The position numbers and the translations under genes were made by a program. A DNA stretch of 64,000 nt from Azadirachta indica (Eukaryota > Streptophyta > Magnoliopsida > Sapindales > Meliaceae). Under the pieces are notes generated by a model. That model was not told the origin of the DNA, did no database searches, and saw only the letters and a program-made list of their open reading frames with translations. Of the stretch, positions 1 to 12,859 are shown in pieces. Within the stretch, counting starts at the first letter, position 1; every line of letters begins with the position of its first letter. Location: positions 4,715,009 to 4,779,008 of the forward strand of contig CM040444.1 of NCBI GenBank assembly GCA_022749755.1, read 5' to 3'.

Positions 1-2145
1 TTAAGTTTTATAGTATAAAAATAATACAGATCATAATTCTACTCATTTATAATTTGAAATTGAGATTAACTCTTCTGATTCGAGTTTTTATCTATTGTGA
101 ATCGGTAATTGGTATATTGTGAATAAAATGAGTGAGAGTACAATAGTAGATCTTGATATCATATATTCATTAATAATGTATCAATATTAAAATATGTGTA
201 AAAATTAATTAAGTTCATATTAAGATAGATTTCTCTAATTTCATAGCATAATATCGTACAATATTGATCTTCTACGGTAGAAACATCTTATTTGTATTTC
301 TATAGTAGAAATTATATCAAAATTCTTTTTAATGCTACCATCTCCAACATTTGAATTCTCTTATATTTTTCTTATCGAAATATGGTTCGATGCTCAAATT
401 AGTGTTTGCGGCTTTTTTGTTTAAATAAAAAATATAAATATAAATATTTATATGTTAAAATTAGTTAAAAATAAATAGTTTTTCTTAAAACTAAATATTC
501 ATCATTAACATGATATTTATATTAAATGATGCCTTATTTAAATATATCATAAACAATTTCTTTTTTTTTTTCAGGTAACTATCTTTCAGACTTAAATCTT
601 TTTAATAAAGTATTACCAATAATTTTATCTAAAATATTTTCAAAATACCTAATAAACTCTTGTTAATTGGTGAGAATACAAAACATCAATAATTGCAGAA
701 TTGCTTTTACCATTTTTAGTTTAAAATACCTTTTGCCATTAATGAAAATGAATTTAAGAGAAGAATGAGGGTATGGGATGCAAAAGGGAAAATCAATAAA
801 ATTATTTAAATAAAATATTTATTTAATTGTCTGGAAGCATTTTTGACATTGTAAAAAGTAGAAACAACATCCCTAGCAACCAATTATATGAATTCAAAAT
901 TGGGAAAGAGAAAAAAAAATATATTTAACAAATTATATTGGTTCAAAACTTAAAAAAGAAAAAATTGATCTATAAAATTTAACACCGGATATAATTTTTT
1001 TCTTAAGAATTTGCATAAAAAATTTAATTGTTTTAAAAATAATTTTGAGTATGTTAAAAAATAACTTTAGATATGAAGTTATGAATTTACTTAATTTTTT
1101 TAAACAGATTTGCTTTATGTAATTTTTTTAAATGGATTTTCTATATATTGAACTCATAAAGATTTTATAAATAAATTATTTTTCTTCAAGCTGAGTTTAT
1201 AATAATAGTAAAAATTTTATAAATGAATTTTTGATAAAAAAAATAATATATTGCTTATTGCCTGATTTCTTATTATAATTTTCAGTAAAATTGTATTATT
1301 TTGTTTAAAGAAAATTTAGGAGGGAACACAACAATAACCATTTTCGTAGATACTCATATTTTATGATAATGATAAGAATACAGTAAACATAAAAATGAAT
1401 ATTATAAGAGAGTATAATATATATTTACGATATAGGATGGATAAAATATTTTAAAATATTTATAGATATTCACATATAATACGTATTTTACCCTTTTATT
1501 TTTGAATTTTATCACTAAGGTGATGTTAATGACAATTAATTGAATGTAAGTTGTTTATTTTTTTATTTTCAAAGTTGTAAGCATCATGTTAGATGGGCAT
1601 CATAAATTTTGAGAGAAGAAATTAAGTTTAATGGTTTTTTATGACAATTTTTTGTATAGATTTTTTGCCGTGAGCAGTTTTATATATGAAACTCATGCGC
1701 TGAGATTTATTAACCATTACTATTATGAGAAGTACGATAAATGAAAAGCTTAGGGATACAATTAATATAATTTAAACGGAAGGGATTTAAATGATAAACT
1801 CCCTTGTCATTTATATTATAATGCGGAATAGTGGAAAATGTGAGCTATTTTTACAAACAACTTTTCAGAACGAGGCTATTCATACAAATTAATTACTCTC
1901 CTCCCTTCACATTTTATGTTGAACACTGAAATAAATGGAATCTGGAATCCATACAATCCGCTCCGTTGAATATTTTGCAAACACCCACCCCATGTTCAAA
2001 ACATTAAGCTGTTTCGGTTCTGTTTGGCGGTCGAGAAACTGAGGGAAAATAACTCAGAAAAACAATTATCTTCAATGACTAAGTTTTCGAAAAACATTCT
2101 CCAGTGCAAGGCTGAATGTTCTAAGAGGAAGCGAACAATGTTGCC
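1..2145 (+). repeat. Upstream copy of the duplicated TruA-gene promoter region
   Basis: This stretch resembles 6610-8165 in the same orientation. Positions 1-550 match about 6610-7145, 660-760 match about 7340-7410, and 1765-2145 match about 7780-8165. The match ends inside the first exon of the pseudouridine synthase gene. The middle (about 780-1750) is AT-rich and I see no gene in it. The copies differ by many substitutions and small indels, so the duplication is old. Seen by direct comparison; the exact ends need an alignment. Confidence 0.8.
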
Positions 2146-2215
2146 ATTGTTTTCATTCTCAGAAAAACGAGTCATAAACATTACTGCGATTAAGTTTTGT
2201 GCTCACAAATATTAA
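2075..2215 (+). pseudogene. Truncated first exon of the TruA-family gene
   Basis: The reading frame from the ATG at 2075 begins MTKFSKNILQCKAECSKR, almost the same as the first 18 residues of the intact gene at 8111 (MTKFSKHILQCNAESSKR). About 65 bp in, the similarity stops. The acidic stretch and the conserved YLVAVEYIGTRFAGAQ start of the TruA fold are missing. The roughly 90 bp before the ATG also match the 5' leader of the intact gene. The block of about 21 bp that carries the TATA box in the intact gene is absent here. It is a 5' stub left by the duplication and is unlikely to make a functional protein. Confidence 0.75.
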
Positions 2216-2793
2216 AGCATGATTAGTTGCTGGTCTTCAAATTTGATTCCTAATTTAATTCTTCTGATAAAATCATCACATTCCTTTTCTAATTCCTCCG
2301 CGCTGAGCAACCCAATTCCTTCTTCTCCTTCTTTCTCCTTCTTCTCCTTCTTCTTCAGCAATGATCAGAGATTCATTTTATAGTTCTTTCTCTTCATCAT
2401 CTTCTGCATCCTCTACAAGTTTTTCCTCCACAATGGATTCTTTCATCTCAGATAATTAATTTGACTACTTCCTGCTGAGAATATCTGTTCTTTATGCCAT
2501 TTTTGGCAGTAAAATCATTCTCCTCCGATGATTTACCAATATAATACCAGAGTTCTTAACAATGAATACCAGTAATTCTTGTCAATGCTGTACTTGTAGC
2601 CAAGAAGTTGCTTGCTATATACAGAATAAGAGAAATTCAAGAAGAAGTGGAGAAGGAAAGGAAGTAGTGAAGAATAGGAAACAATTAAAGAAAAAACCGA
2701 AACTGGAAGCAAGAATTTTGTTTCCTGCTTGACAAAAGAATTAGATTCCCTAAATTTTTCCAAAATTTTTTGATGATTCTTGCTTTCTTTCAT
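2212..2793 (-). pseudogene. Decayed small membrane-protein gene, DUF4408-like
   Basis: From an ATG at 2793, the minus strand reads an open frame of about 86 codons. It has a hydrophobic core (LLPVSVFSLIVSYSSLLPFL and following) and then HTIDKNY-type wording (YSIDKNYWYSLLRTLVLYW) before a stop near 2533. Further on, at about 2215-2300 and in another frame, a C-terminal motif [20 protein letters not shown] follows a Glu-rich stretch. Plant proteins with an N-terminal membrane segment, an acidic middle and a C-terminal 'DFIRRxK' helix (DUF4408 type) have this layout. The middle carries stops and at least one frameshift, so I call it a pseudogene. The family assignment is from memory of the motif pattern and is moderate at best. 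Confidence 0.45.
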
Positions 2794-3054
2794 GTTTCCT
2801 ATCAAAGAAGCTGAAAAGCAGAAAGTTGGTGAAGTGAAATATGAATAAAAATTAGAAGCGGAGGAAAAGTAGTTTGCTATGAGCTAAAGGTTGTGATTGT
2901 GCATTGGTATTGAACTATTGATAAAGTTCATCAGAGACTTTATGATCACAATTAATTTAATTATAATTAAATTAATCATTTTTAACTAAGAAAAATGCAA
3001 ATAATTTTTGAGTAGTTAAGGCCACAGATCCTCCACCCAGGTTTTCTTTCAGTA

Positions 3055-3392
3055 TTGAAATTCGTAAAGGGTACACTTGATGATATGAATCATTTGAAAA
3101 ATAAACGTATTCAATCTATAGCGGATGTCTTACAAGATCAATTCAAATTAGCCCTAGTTCGATTAGAAAATGTGATCAGTGGAACTATATGCGAAGCAAT
3201 TAGGTGTAAATTGATGCTGACTCTTCTAAATTTGATCATTTCCACTCCATTAACAGCTACTTATAATTTGTTTTTCAGATTACATTCGTTATCTTAAGTT
3301 TTGGATCGAACTACTCCATCGACATGTCAGAAGGATTCAATGTTGAGTTCATTGGATTTTTAGCAATTCATGCGAGAATTAGTTAGACTTCT
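3055..3392 (+). pseudogene. rpoB: Nuclear copy of plastid rpoB fragment (NUPT)
   Basis: The translation contains [20 protein letters not shown] followed by [20 protein letters not shown], then STPLTATYN and VLDRTTP. This is the conserved core of the beta subunit of the plastid-encoded RNA polymerase. A stop interrupts it at about 3295. The text then jumps from LDRT to DTSEGFNVEFIGFLAIHARI, which in plastid rpoB lies several dozen residues further on, so a block has been deleted. Numerous substitutions show that this is an old transfer, not contamination. It is flanked by AT-rich nuclear DNA and has no neighbouring plastid genes. Confidence 0.85.
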
Positions 3393-3399
3393 TTTTTAT

Positions 3400-6300
3400 G
3401 ATAGTAGAATTTTTTGCAATTTACGTAAGAGTAGACCTCCGATATATAAATGTATATTATCAATATATTGTACATATTATATATAATATTAAAAAAAATG
3501 TCACAAACCCAATAAGTCAAGTACTTATATTATAAATTTGACGATGACTTGGGTCAACAAAATAAAACCAGTCCTTCTAAAGGAAATTTATTATATTTTT
3601 CAAATTGACTATTAAGAATAAGGTTCTAAATTTGTCAATGTCTTAGCTATTTCTGTGTAATTAATTGGATAGTTCATATGTGAAATTGGATAGCTATTTT
3701 GTATGGTAGACGTATTAAGTTAATTAGCATTAATTATTGAGTATATTTTAAAGAAAAAGGTTTTGCTAAAATTTTCAGTTAAATTAAAAAAAGTTAATTT
3801 GTTAATATTACAATTTGAGACTGGAGATAATAGGATTTATTTTTTCGGAACTAATGAAGTATTAGTTATAAGAAAGAAAAAAAAATTTTACATAGTAATG
3901 GAGCTTATATACTTAAATAATATAAATTGATTAAATGTTACAAAAACTCTTGGAATCCTAGTATTTAATTTTTAATTTCAATTTTATATGCACTGGGTGT
4001 GCTTAGCAAATAGTACGGAAAAGCAATTTGTTAAATTCAATTATTCAAATTATTGATAGATAAATTATGCACATGTTTATCATGCTGAGATGATGTAAAG
4101 TGAATAACTTTTTGTGACAATTTTAACCCTGGTTTCTAAATGTAATTTCCTGGATTCAAAGGGCTGAAGGCGTCTTTAGAAGGGACTCGATAATAGCACC
4201 GATGCCACGTGTGTGCTTCCCATTGGATTAATTGATTAACTTACGTTCTTATCTTCGAATATGATTATTCGAAAATTGTTCATATTCCTTTCTCCAAAAC
4301 GGTTATCCAAACAATAAATTAACCCTTAAAAAAAAAAAAAAGAATATGATTAAGTATTTGACTTGAAATTTTCTTGACAAAATGTAAAACATACATAATT
4401 GATGCTCATCGGGATACCCATTAGTTTTTAATTTTTCATATTTTAGGGCAAACACGAAACCCTAGATTTACTCAATACTTTCCTTATTAAGCTTCACGAC
4501 GGAGTCGTGCAAACCGACTCGGTTGTGGGGTAATGGTTTGGAATTGGCATCTAATTGTGCTTGTCGTAATGAAATTTAAGACAGAAGTATGCGACAAACT
4601 TCCAATTATTTGCATTTTACATAATGCTTTTGACAAAGTTTGTACTCCAAAAGATGCTTATGCATTAAATTTCAATCCTTTATTTTTTGTTTGTGCATAT
4701 TATTTGTGAATTTGTATGTTATCTTATGTTTGAAGAGCACAATAGTTATCTTATCGCAATTGATCAATTGGTCTTGTTGTACTTGATTTTGAATACTAAT
4801 ATCAAAACTTTAGCTACTTAATTATAAATTAAATTTCTAAATGAAATGATTGATTGAATTAATATTAGAGTTAAAATTAGATTATATACTTTTTATCTCG
4901 CTCCCATTTGAAGCTCATCATAACATATTCTATTTGAACCAAGAGATTTATTTGCTATTACCCAACACTTTTAACTATTTAATTTTCTTAATTTGAAAGA
5001 ATTAAACCCAATATTATTAATTTTCTTAATTTGAAAGAATTAAAAGTGCATATGAAACTATATCTTGTATTTTAAAATAAAAAAACACTTGAATTAGTGT
5101 GTAAGTAAAGGGTGTTCTTCAAGTAATTCCTCGAGTAATAAAAGTAAATGGTGCAAAAGATCGACCGATTGTGTGGAAATGGATAATAACATACATGTCC
5201 TTTTAGTTTTAACATATTCATAAATGAATATCTAAATTTTTTATTTATATCAAACAAATCCTTAATTCTACCTAAAAATCTCAAATACCCTTTATTATTA
5301 AGTTATATTTTAGTATTTTTTGTCAAAATTCAATATTATAAAAAATAATTTAGTCACTTTAATATAGTAAGGGACGTATTTGAATGCATTAAACAAATTA
5401 CTTTTTTACTTATGAAGTTAAAATTTGGAAATCCATGTATTTTATATTACCTCTATGAAAACATAATGTAAGAAATGAGGTTTGAAAGTGATTTGAAATA
5501 CTCTTATGGATGCCATCCATGTATGCACTTATATGATTTGACAAGTTTGTCTGCCAAAAACAACATTTGATAATTGATAATTGATAATATTGGTGCCTTT
5601 TGCTTTGCTTTGATCTTATCTCCTTGCCCATCATTTCATAGTGTGTCTATTATTTCTAGAGATTCACTATAATATATATCATGTATTGTTTCCATGTATC
5701 TAAAATTTTCAATTTTGTGTTAATTATTTCAATTTTTATGTTAAATATTTTAAGTTTTATATGTAACTTCATTTTTCAACTTTTGCATTTAGTTTTAAGT
5801 TTTATTTTATAACTTTTTATTTTTACGTAATATGTTTTAAATTCAGTGTTATGAATTCAATATGTGTATTGTTACATTATATGTAACATAGATATATGGA
5901 CAATTATTATCCTTTATTTTATTTAGTACATAATTAAGATTTATAAAACATGAAATATATAAAAATTAGGGTTTAAATTATAGTTTAAGTGAGAGTTTCA
6001 ACTTTTATACTAGAATTCAATTTATTATATGAAATATGCTTCGTTGCTTTTATAAAAGCATTCTTAAGTGTTGTTCTAATTATTATTAATTGTAAAATTA
6101 CTTTAAGACAGTTTATAAAAATCCTATATATATAAAAGAAAAAGATCAATGAGTCAATAACTCTTTAAACATTTCCTTACATCATTTGTATATAATTAGA
6201 TATAAACTATTTTGACGCTTAAGATTATATCTCATATGTGTATTAATTACAATGTATTAATTATGTATTAATCATATTTGTTAAATGTAATTTTAATTAT

Positions 6301-6609
6301 TAAAAGTGTCTAAATCTAATAAATTATAAATAATGTAAAATATGTGTAAAATTAAGGGATTGATCCGTCCCGGACAATTTTGTGTTGACACAAATGCCAA
6401 CCATTAATAATTGCAGAATTAGCTTCTGACCATATTTGAATTTGATCCTCTAGGCTTTATAGAGCATATTATTTGGAGGTTTTTGCTTTGTCCACTTTTT
6501 CCTAAAGACAATTATTATGATTGATAATGTGAAATATACAATTTTTATAATTTAAAATCACAAATATTTTACATTACAAATTTTTCTTACAAATTATAAG
6601 TTATAGTTG
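3400..6609. other. AT-rich intergenic stretch
   Basis: I see no gene here. Short open frames at 5072-5284 and 5410-5634 have no recognisable motif and low-complexity composition. A slightly more GC-rich patch at about 4440-4570 includes an AAACCCTA telo-box-like string but no supported coding frame. The end of the stretch (about 6230-6365) carries one member of a dispersed repeat listed separately. Confidence 0.6.
6230..6365 (+). repeat. Dispersed AT-rich repeat, member 1
   Basis: It shows the pattern 'ATTAATTAxxxTGTATTAATTAT...AAATCTAATAA-TTxxAAATAATGTAAAATATGTGTAAAAT...GGGATTGAT'. The same pattern recurs at about 27295-27415, 27595-27730, 62695-62830 and 62935-63065. No inverted termini or coding frame were seen. 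The class is unknown. Confidence 0.55.
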
Positions 6610-8165
6610 AGTATTACAATATAGAAATGCATATCATAATTCTACTTATTTATAGTTTGAAACAGAAATTAACTCTTCTGATTCAAGGTTTTATCTTAGT
6701 AAATATAAATTTGTGATTGATACATCATGAATAAAATGAATGGTAATACAGTATAATAGGGCTTAATATCATATCTTCATTTATAGTGTATCAATATTAA
6801 AATATCTTTAACTAAAAATTAATTAAGTTCATATTAAGTTAGAATTCTCTAATTTTAGTATAATATTATACAATATTGATCTTCTATGGTAAAAGCATCT
6901 CACAAATTATTTGTATTTCTATGTTAGAAATTATATCAAAGTTCTGCTACCATATCTCCAATATTTGAATTCTCTTATTGTTTTCTCATGCAAATATATT
7001 GCAACAATTAGTGTTTATGACTTTTTTATTCAAATAAAAAATATAAGTATTAACATGTTAAAACATCCGAGAAATAATGAGTTTTTCTTAAAATTAAATG
7101 TTCATCATTAATATGATATTTATATTAAATGATGCCTTATTTAAATGTATTGTAAATTTTCTTCTTTTTTTCACATAGCTATTTTTTCCAACTTAAATTT
7201 TTTTAATTAAGTATTACCCATGATTTTATCTAGAATATTTTCAAAAAATGGACTTTGATTATTTATTTGTGAGAATACAACTCAACGCACACTATAAAAT
7301 TTTATCATTGCTTGCACATATAATTGACATGTTTTTATGCAAATTCACAGCATCAATAATTGTAGAATTGCTTTTACCTTTTTTAGTACAAGATTCCTTT
7401 TACCATTAATTGAATATGATACATTTGACTTCATAGTGATAATGTCTAACTATAATTGATAGGGTGTTTCTATTTAAGATGTTCATCCAAGGACATAATG
7501 ATTAAAATTTGAAAACTTAAAATCTACATAATAGAACAAAATTAAAGTATTTCATGCAGTAAATATATCATTTAGATTTCAATTATATGTTACATGTTCT
7601 TGTGCATACTAATCAGTTTAATTAATAATTTTTTTAAAATAATATAAAGAATATGAAGTTTTAATCCCATTTACAGTAAAATTGAAGAGAAACTTGATTT
7701 ATATTCATGTACTTTTTTTAACAAACGTATTATTGATTTTATTGGTAAAATTATTTAATAAATGAAAAGAATGGGGACACAATTAATATAATACAAACAT
7801 CAGGGATTTAAGTGATAAAATCCCTTGCCATTTATATATAATTCGGGGGAGTTGAAAAAGTGAGCTATTTTTCAACACGTCTTTCCAGAAAGAGGCTATT
7901 CATACAAAATTAATTATTGTCCTTCCTTCTTATTGCGTTGAACAGTTTGATTAATGGAATCTCGGTTCCGTACAATCCCCAACGCCTATAAATGGCGGCT
8001 CCTTTGAATCCTTTGCAAACCCAACCACGTTCAAAACGTTATACTGTTTCTATTGTGTTTGGCCGTTGAGAAACAGAGAGAAAATAACTCAGAAAAAATA
8101 ATTATCTTCAATGACTAAGTTTTCGAAACACATTCTCCAGTGCAACGCTGAAAGTTCTAAAAGGC
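6610..8165 (+). repeat. Downstream copy of the duplicated TruA-gene promoter region
   Basis: This is the partner of 1-2145, in direct orientation. It contains the functional promoter, leader and first-exon start of the pseudouridine synthase gene. Between about 7410 and 7770 the similarity with the upstream copy is lost. Confidence 0.8.
7987..7993 (+). promoter_or_regulatory. Probable TATA box of the TruA-family gene
   Basis: TATAAAT lies 118 bp upstream of the start codon at 8111, a plausible distance for a leader of about 90 nt. The duplicated copy upstream lacks this box because of a deletion of about 21 bp near 1965. Confidence 0.5.
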
Positions 8166-11100
8166 TTTCAAACGCAGTGAGAAACGAAGAAGAAGAAGAA
8201 GAAGAAGTAGTAGAAGAGTGTGTCGAGGAAAACGAAGACGAGGAGTGCGAGGAAGTGTCAGAGTCGAAAACTCCTTCCGATACCGGAACCGCAAATCCTG
8301 GAATGCAACGCTACTTGGTTGCTGTTGAGTATATCGGGACTCGGTTTGCGGGGGCCCAGAAGCAGTCCCGGGGAAGGACTGTCGCTGGCGTTCTTGAGGT
8401 ATTTGCTTTTTTTCTCTGTTCTGGGTTGCCAAGAAAAGTGCTTTTGCTGCGTGAAAAGCGCTTTGAATTAAGTAAAATTTGTTTTTCTTTGGTCCTTTTC
8501 TATTCTCTTTTTTATTGTGTATGTTTGAAATAAGCAGAAGCGACTTTCTTTGGAGTACAAACCGCTCCAGGATGATTTTGAATTTTCGGGAGAAGCAGTT
8601 AATAGTGTGTTTTTAGTTTGAAAATCACTTGGAAATACTTTTTCAAACAGCGTTTTTTAGGTGTTTGTAGAAATGCTTTCACTGAAAACCGCTGTCTGTG
8701 GAAGCATTTGGGTTATAATCACTCCCAACTGCAGCTTCAATAGTTTAACCGTAATGAAAAGTGTTTTGATTTAACGAGAAGTGCTTTTATATTTCCTTTT
8801 TGTACTGTTTAGTTGAATAAGCAAAAGTGATTGCCCATAGACATTAGAAGTCAACTGCAGATAGAAGTGGCAATAACACATATATTTATTTTATTTGTTT
8901 GTTTACATTTAGCTATAAAAGAATTGTTTTTGACAACGCAGGAGGCTTTTAGTAAATTTATTGGTAAGCCAGTTCGAGTCTCTCTCTCCAGTCGCACCGT
9001 AAGTATATTGTTCAGCCGCTTACTTGTTACTACTTTGGTTTCTATCCCTTGCTTGATTGAATGAATGATATAATGATAATCAATTTTCTGCTCCCCTCTG
9101 TGGATTTTGAGGCATAACATAGATTCTTTTTTCTCTCATTCCCATAGGATGCTGGAGTACATGCTGTGTCAAATGTTTGCCATGTAGACCTTGAACGCAC
9201 AAGCAAAAGGAAGCCGGGCGAAATTGTATGTAGCCTAAAAATAGGCTCCTTTTTTGTCAAAAGAACAGTAAACATGATATACTTTTATTTGTTTTGCATA
9301 TGGTGCTTGCTATTTGGAGCTGGCTTCCCAATATTGATTGTTTTAGTAAGCTCTATGTCCAGGAAGAATTTCACTTTATGTGCATTAATTTATAATAACA
9401 AATTATTAAATAAATATTTTCAAATAATGAGTTAATTAATTGCTACAAAATTATGCTTTTACTCATAATTAAAAATATGATACAATACTTGATGTTAATA
9501 GGATTTGATTTTGTATGGTCATCTATGTTGTCAAATCATTAGTTCCTTCTTTTCTGAAATGCAGTTAACACCTCATGACCCTGCTGTGGTTAAGCGAGCT
9601 GTGAACCATTTCCTACAGGTTTGTCTTCTAGTAATCTTTGAAGTTTTAGAATCAACATTACAACTTGTGGCTGTTTGTCTCACTATTCTCTCTTCCTCCA
9701 ACTGGTGAATACTTATCGTCGTACTTTTCTGTTCTTGTTCAAGAAAGCATGCAACAAAAGAGAGCACCTGTTGTCCTGTGGACTTCAGGTTGTCTTCATG
9801 TCTATCCGGTTCAGATTTCTTGTTAGAACTGAGGGTGAATTTGGAATTTTGATTTTTGTCCTGAAATCATATCCAGCTAGGATTTCTCCGTGTATCTCAT
9901 GCAGATGCTGACAATTTTTTTTTTTCATTTTTATAGAAGGACAACAGTGACAACACTGATATTATGATTACTGATGTTCGATGTGTTTCATCTGACTTTC
10001 ATGCGAGATTTAGAGCGCAAGAACGAATGTAGGTATCATGAATCTGCAAGAAAAGTTATGCACTTGAAATAATTTTGGCTAATGCCCTCCTTTCTTTAAT
10101 TTGGTTTTCTTTAATTTGGTTTTCTGTTGCCTCTGAACTCCAAATTAAGCGTTCAAATTTGTTGTCAAAGAGCCCCTACCCTGACTTCTAATTTATGTTC
10201 CATGTCATGTGTCTCTTAATTTGAATGCTGGGGGTTTTAACTGTTTGAAAAGTGTTGTCAAATAACTACTTTAGGTACTTGTATCGTATACTGTCTGGGC
10301 AAGATAGTCTGTCTGTTTTTGAGAGACAAGGGGCATGGCATGTACCTGAGGATCTAGATCTTCGTGCTATGCAGGTTTTCTTGGCTATTATGCTTATCAT
10401 TATCATAATTGTTTTTGCTGTGTTCCAATTGTTAGCTTCACTAAATTCACAATTGACATTAATACAGGAAGCATGCAAAGTTCTTGTTGGACGTCATGAT
10501 TTTAGCTCCTTTAGAGCATCAGCCTGCCAGGTTTTTTTTTTGGGCCCCTGAATTGTTACCATTTGTTTTCACTTTTTTTTTTGATTGATGCAATGCCCTT
10601 TTCATGTAGACTATAATAAACATATGGTTGGGTCATTTTCTGATTTCATACATTGCTGCTAAAGCAACACTGCTTTTTAATATTACCAAATAGCAAATGT
10701 GTCTTTTTCTTTCCTTCTGTTTTCCCACTGTAAGTTTTCTCAAACTAACATCTTAAACCATTGCTTGATAATATAGGCGATCTCGCCAATCAGAACTTTA
10801 GATGAGCTGCATGTTTCGGAGGTGATTTCAACTGTTTTCTTTCCTTCAATTAATGGGAAGGACCTAAACAATATTATCAAGGATCATTCCCGTGTGTACT
10901 CCATCAATTCTGAAAAAGACCTGTTGCTTAGTTCCATGTACAATAACAGTAGGTCAGCGACCCCAAATATATTCGGTTTAAGGAAAAAACATCATTGCTA
11001 TGTGGTCAGAGTTCGTGCACGCTCTTTTCTTTATCATCAGGTTGGAATTTCTACTTCTGATTTTTACTTGCCTATTTTTGTTTTCTACCAGTCCTAAACA

Positions 11101-11696
11101 TTTAAGGATGGCAATTCAATGTGCTGGGAAGTTTATTTTGTTTGACAAATTAAAAGTGCATTTTGATTCATGTTAATTCAATTTAATTCCCTTTTACATA
11201 TTTCTTTTATAGTACTGCTGCATAGTCGGTTTCGTAATGTTGTCAATTTCGTCTTCTTAGTTGTTGGAGCATATAATAGTTCAGTTCAGATTGTAAAAAA
11301 AATTTTCAAGATCACCAGTTAAGCAGTTCAGTTTCTTGTCAATATTGTACAGGTTAGACTCATTGTTGGAGTTCTGAAAGCTGTAGGCACTGGACAATTA
11401 TCTGTTTCTGATGGTCAGTCTGCCTGTGTTTTATGTATCATACTTCATGAAAATAAAAATATTGTTTCTTAAAATCTTTGTTGCAAACCAACTTTTTGCA
11501 TCATTGGAAACTGAGTATTTCAGTTAAAAGAATCCTGGAAGCCAAGACAGTGACTGCTGCACCTCCGATGGCCCCTGCATGTGGACTCTACCTTGGCTAT
11601 GTGAGATATGATCTGCCATCAGAAGTTGAAACAGATACCGCAGATTCTTCTGAAACATCTCCAGCTCCAGCAAGCCAGAAGAGACGTCTGAATTAA
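8111..11696 (+). CDS. TruA-family tRNA pseudouridine synthase, 10 exons
   Basis: The predicted protein of 409 aa should isomerise uridine to pseudouridine in the tRNA anticodon arm. Exons: 8111-8398, 8942-8998, 9148-9225, 9565-9618, 9937-10028, 10275-10374, 10468-10530, 10777-11040, 11353-11413 and 11524-11696. All junctions are GT/AG and the total is 1230 nt in frame. The family landmarks appear in order: YLVAVEYIGTRFAGAQ near residue 68, the catalytic-loop motif RTDAGVHA with the nucleophile Asp116, DFHARF at 179-184 followed by YLYRIL with the active-site tyrosine, GRHDFSSFRA at 231-240, SFLYHQVR, and TVTAAPPMAPACGLYL near the C-terminus. The first 60 residues hold a Glu-rich tract encoded by GAA repeats, which is not part of the catalytic fold. 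No clear targeting peptide was judged. Which tRNA positions and compartment it serves cannot be read from sequence. Confidence 0.93.
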
Positions 11697-12859
11697 TGGT
11701 TCCCCTGGAATTTGTGGCAACTATCCTCATAATCAACAAAAGGATCTCAACCTCTTTGGTTGAATTGAGCCTATCTCAGGTTTTCCTAGCGAGGTGAAAG
11801 GTGTGATAACTTAGGAAGCTTTTTATCTATGAAGTGTGTTGTGTTTTTAGGAAGTCCAAAAGCATCTTATCTATGTAGTGTATGATGTCATTTGATATCT
11901 AGAACGATATCAGAGGTGTGCCATGTTTTTACATTAAGAGTGGATCAGTACTATAATAAATTTGTTGTGTTTGAAAAGTTTGCCTTTGATGATCGCACAT
12001 AATTGGTTTCTCTTTGGATGTAAAAACTAACATTTTTATTCTCTTTTCTCTGATCTGGGAGAAGATCACAAACCACACTTGCTGTCCACTGGCTACTCAT
12101 GAATAGAGAGGATTAAAATGAGAGTTACAGGAAAGAATGATGTAGGAGACGGTAACAAAACACAAAATGGAACCAGGCAAACATGGGGTGCCTTCAGGTG
12201 TTGCCAAACTTGCCCAACTATTACCTGAGTAATTAGAAGTTGCCCTGGCAGGCTAGACATTGCCAGTCAACTGCAAAAGCATTTATGCCTATATTTTGTT
12301 ACTTTCAAGAAAAAAAAAAAAAGAACAAATGTTTTGTTAAACGTCTTCGTCCATTTATCTCGTACAATCAAGTCTGGTGAATTGGTAACATTAAATGTTT
12401 GATTTCGATTTCAACCATTGGATTGCATAAGATCAATGGACAGACACTTGTCATCAGTTTCTGAAGATATGAATTGATGAGCGTTCTCTTTACAAGGGCT
12501 ATGGATTTTAGAAGGTTCAATTTCTATTCATTTTATTTATCTCCATTTTAAATAGTAATGATAAAATTTCATAAATCCAAAAATTAAAGTCGTTACCCAT
12601 GTATTGGAAGTGCTTCGACTAACTTAAGTACTTCCATAAAAGAAATAAAGTGCTTTCCTGTTTATTACCTACAATAATTTATTACAAAACTGCTTAAAAC
12701 CATCTATGCTAAGAGCAGATACAAATAATTTTTATACAACATAATTTGAATTAGCGAAGTATAAACAATATCTAATCCCTTGCTGAAGTAGCCGAAAAGA
12801 AAGATAAAGAAAAAGCTAAAAGGGAAAAATCGATCATGTCTTTTAAGAGTGCTCAGTGG
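11697..12859. other. 3' flanks between two convergent genes
   Basis: This holds the 3' untranslated regions of the TruA-family gene (+) and the bromodomain gene (-), which converge. No coding frame or repeat family was recognised. Confidence 0.6.
11955..11960 (+). terminator. Possible polyadenylation signal (AATAAA) of the TruA-family gene
   Basis: A canonical AATAAA lies about 260 bp after the stop codon at 11696. Plant signals are loose, so this is only a candidate. Confidence 0.35.

Noticed and set aside
4440..4570. Gene-like GC-richer patch with a telo-box string
   Set aside because: No open frame, splice pattern or homology that I could recognise.
8157..8471. Other-frame open stretches over the first TruA exon
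   Set aside because: They owe their length to the GAA repeats and do not fit the exon phases.
9166..11097. Open frames running from TruA exons into introns
   Set aside because: Splice sites and family motifs define the exons; the extensions are intronic.
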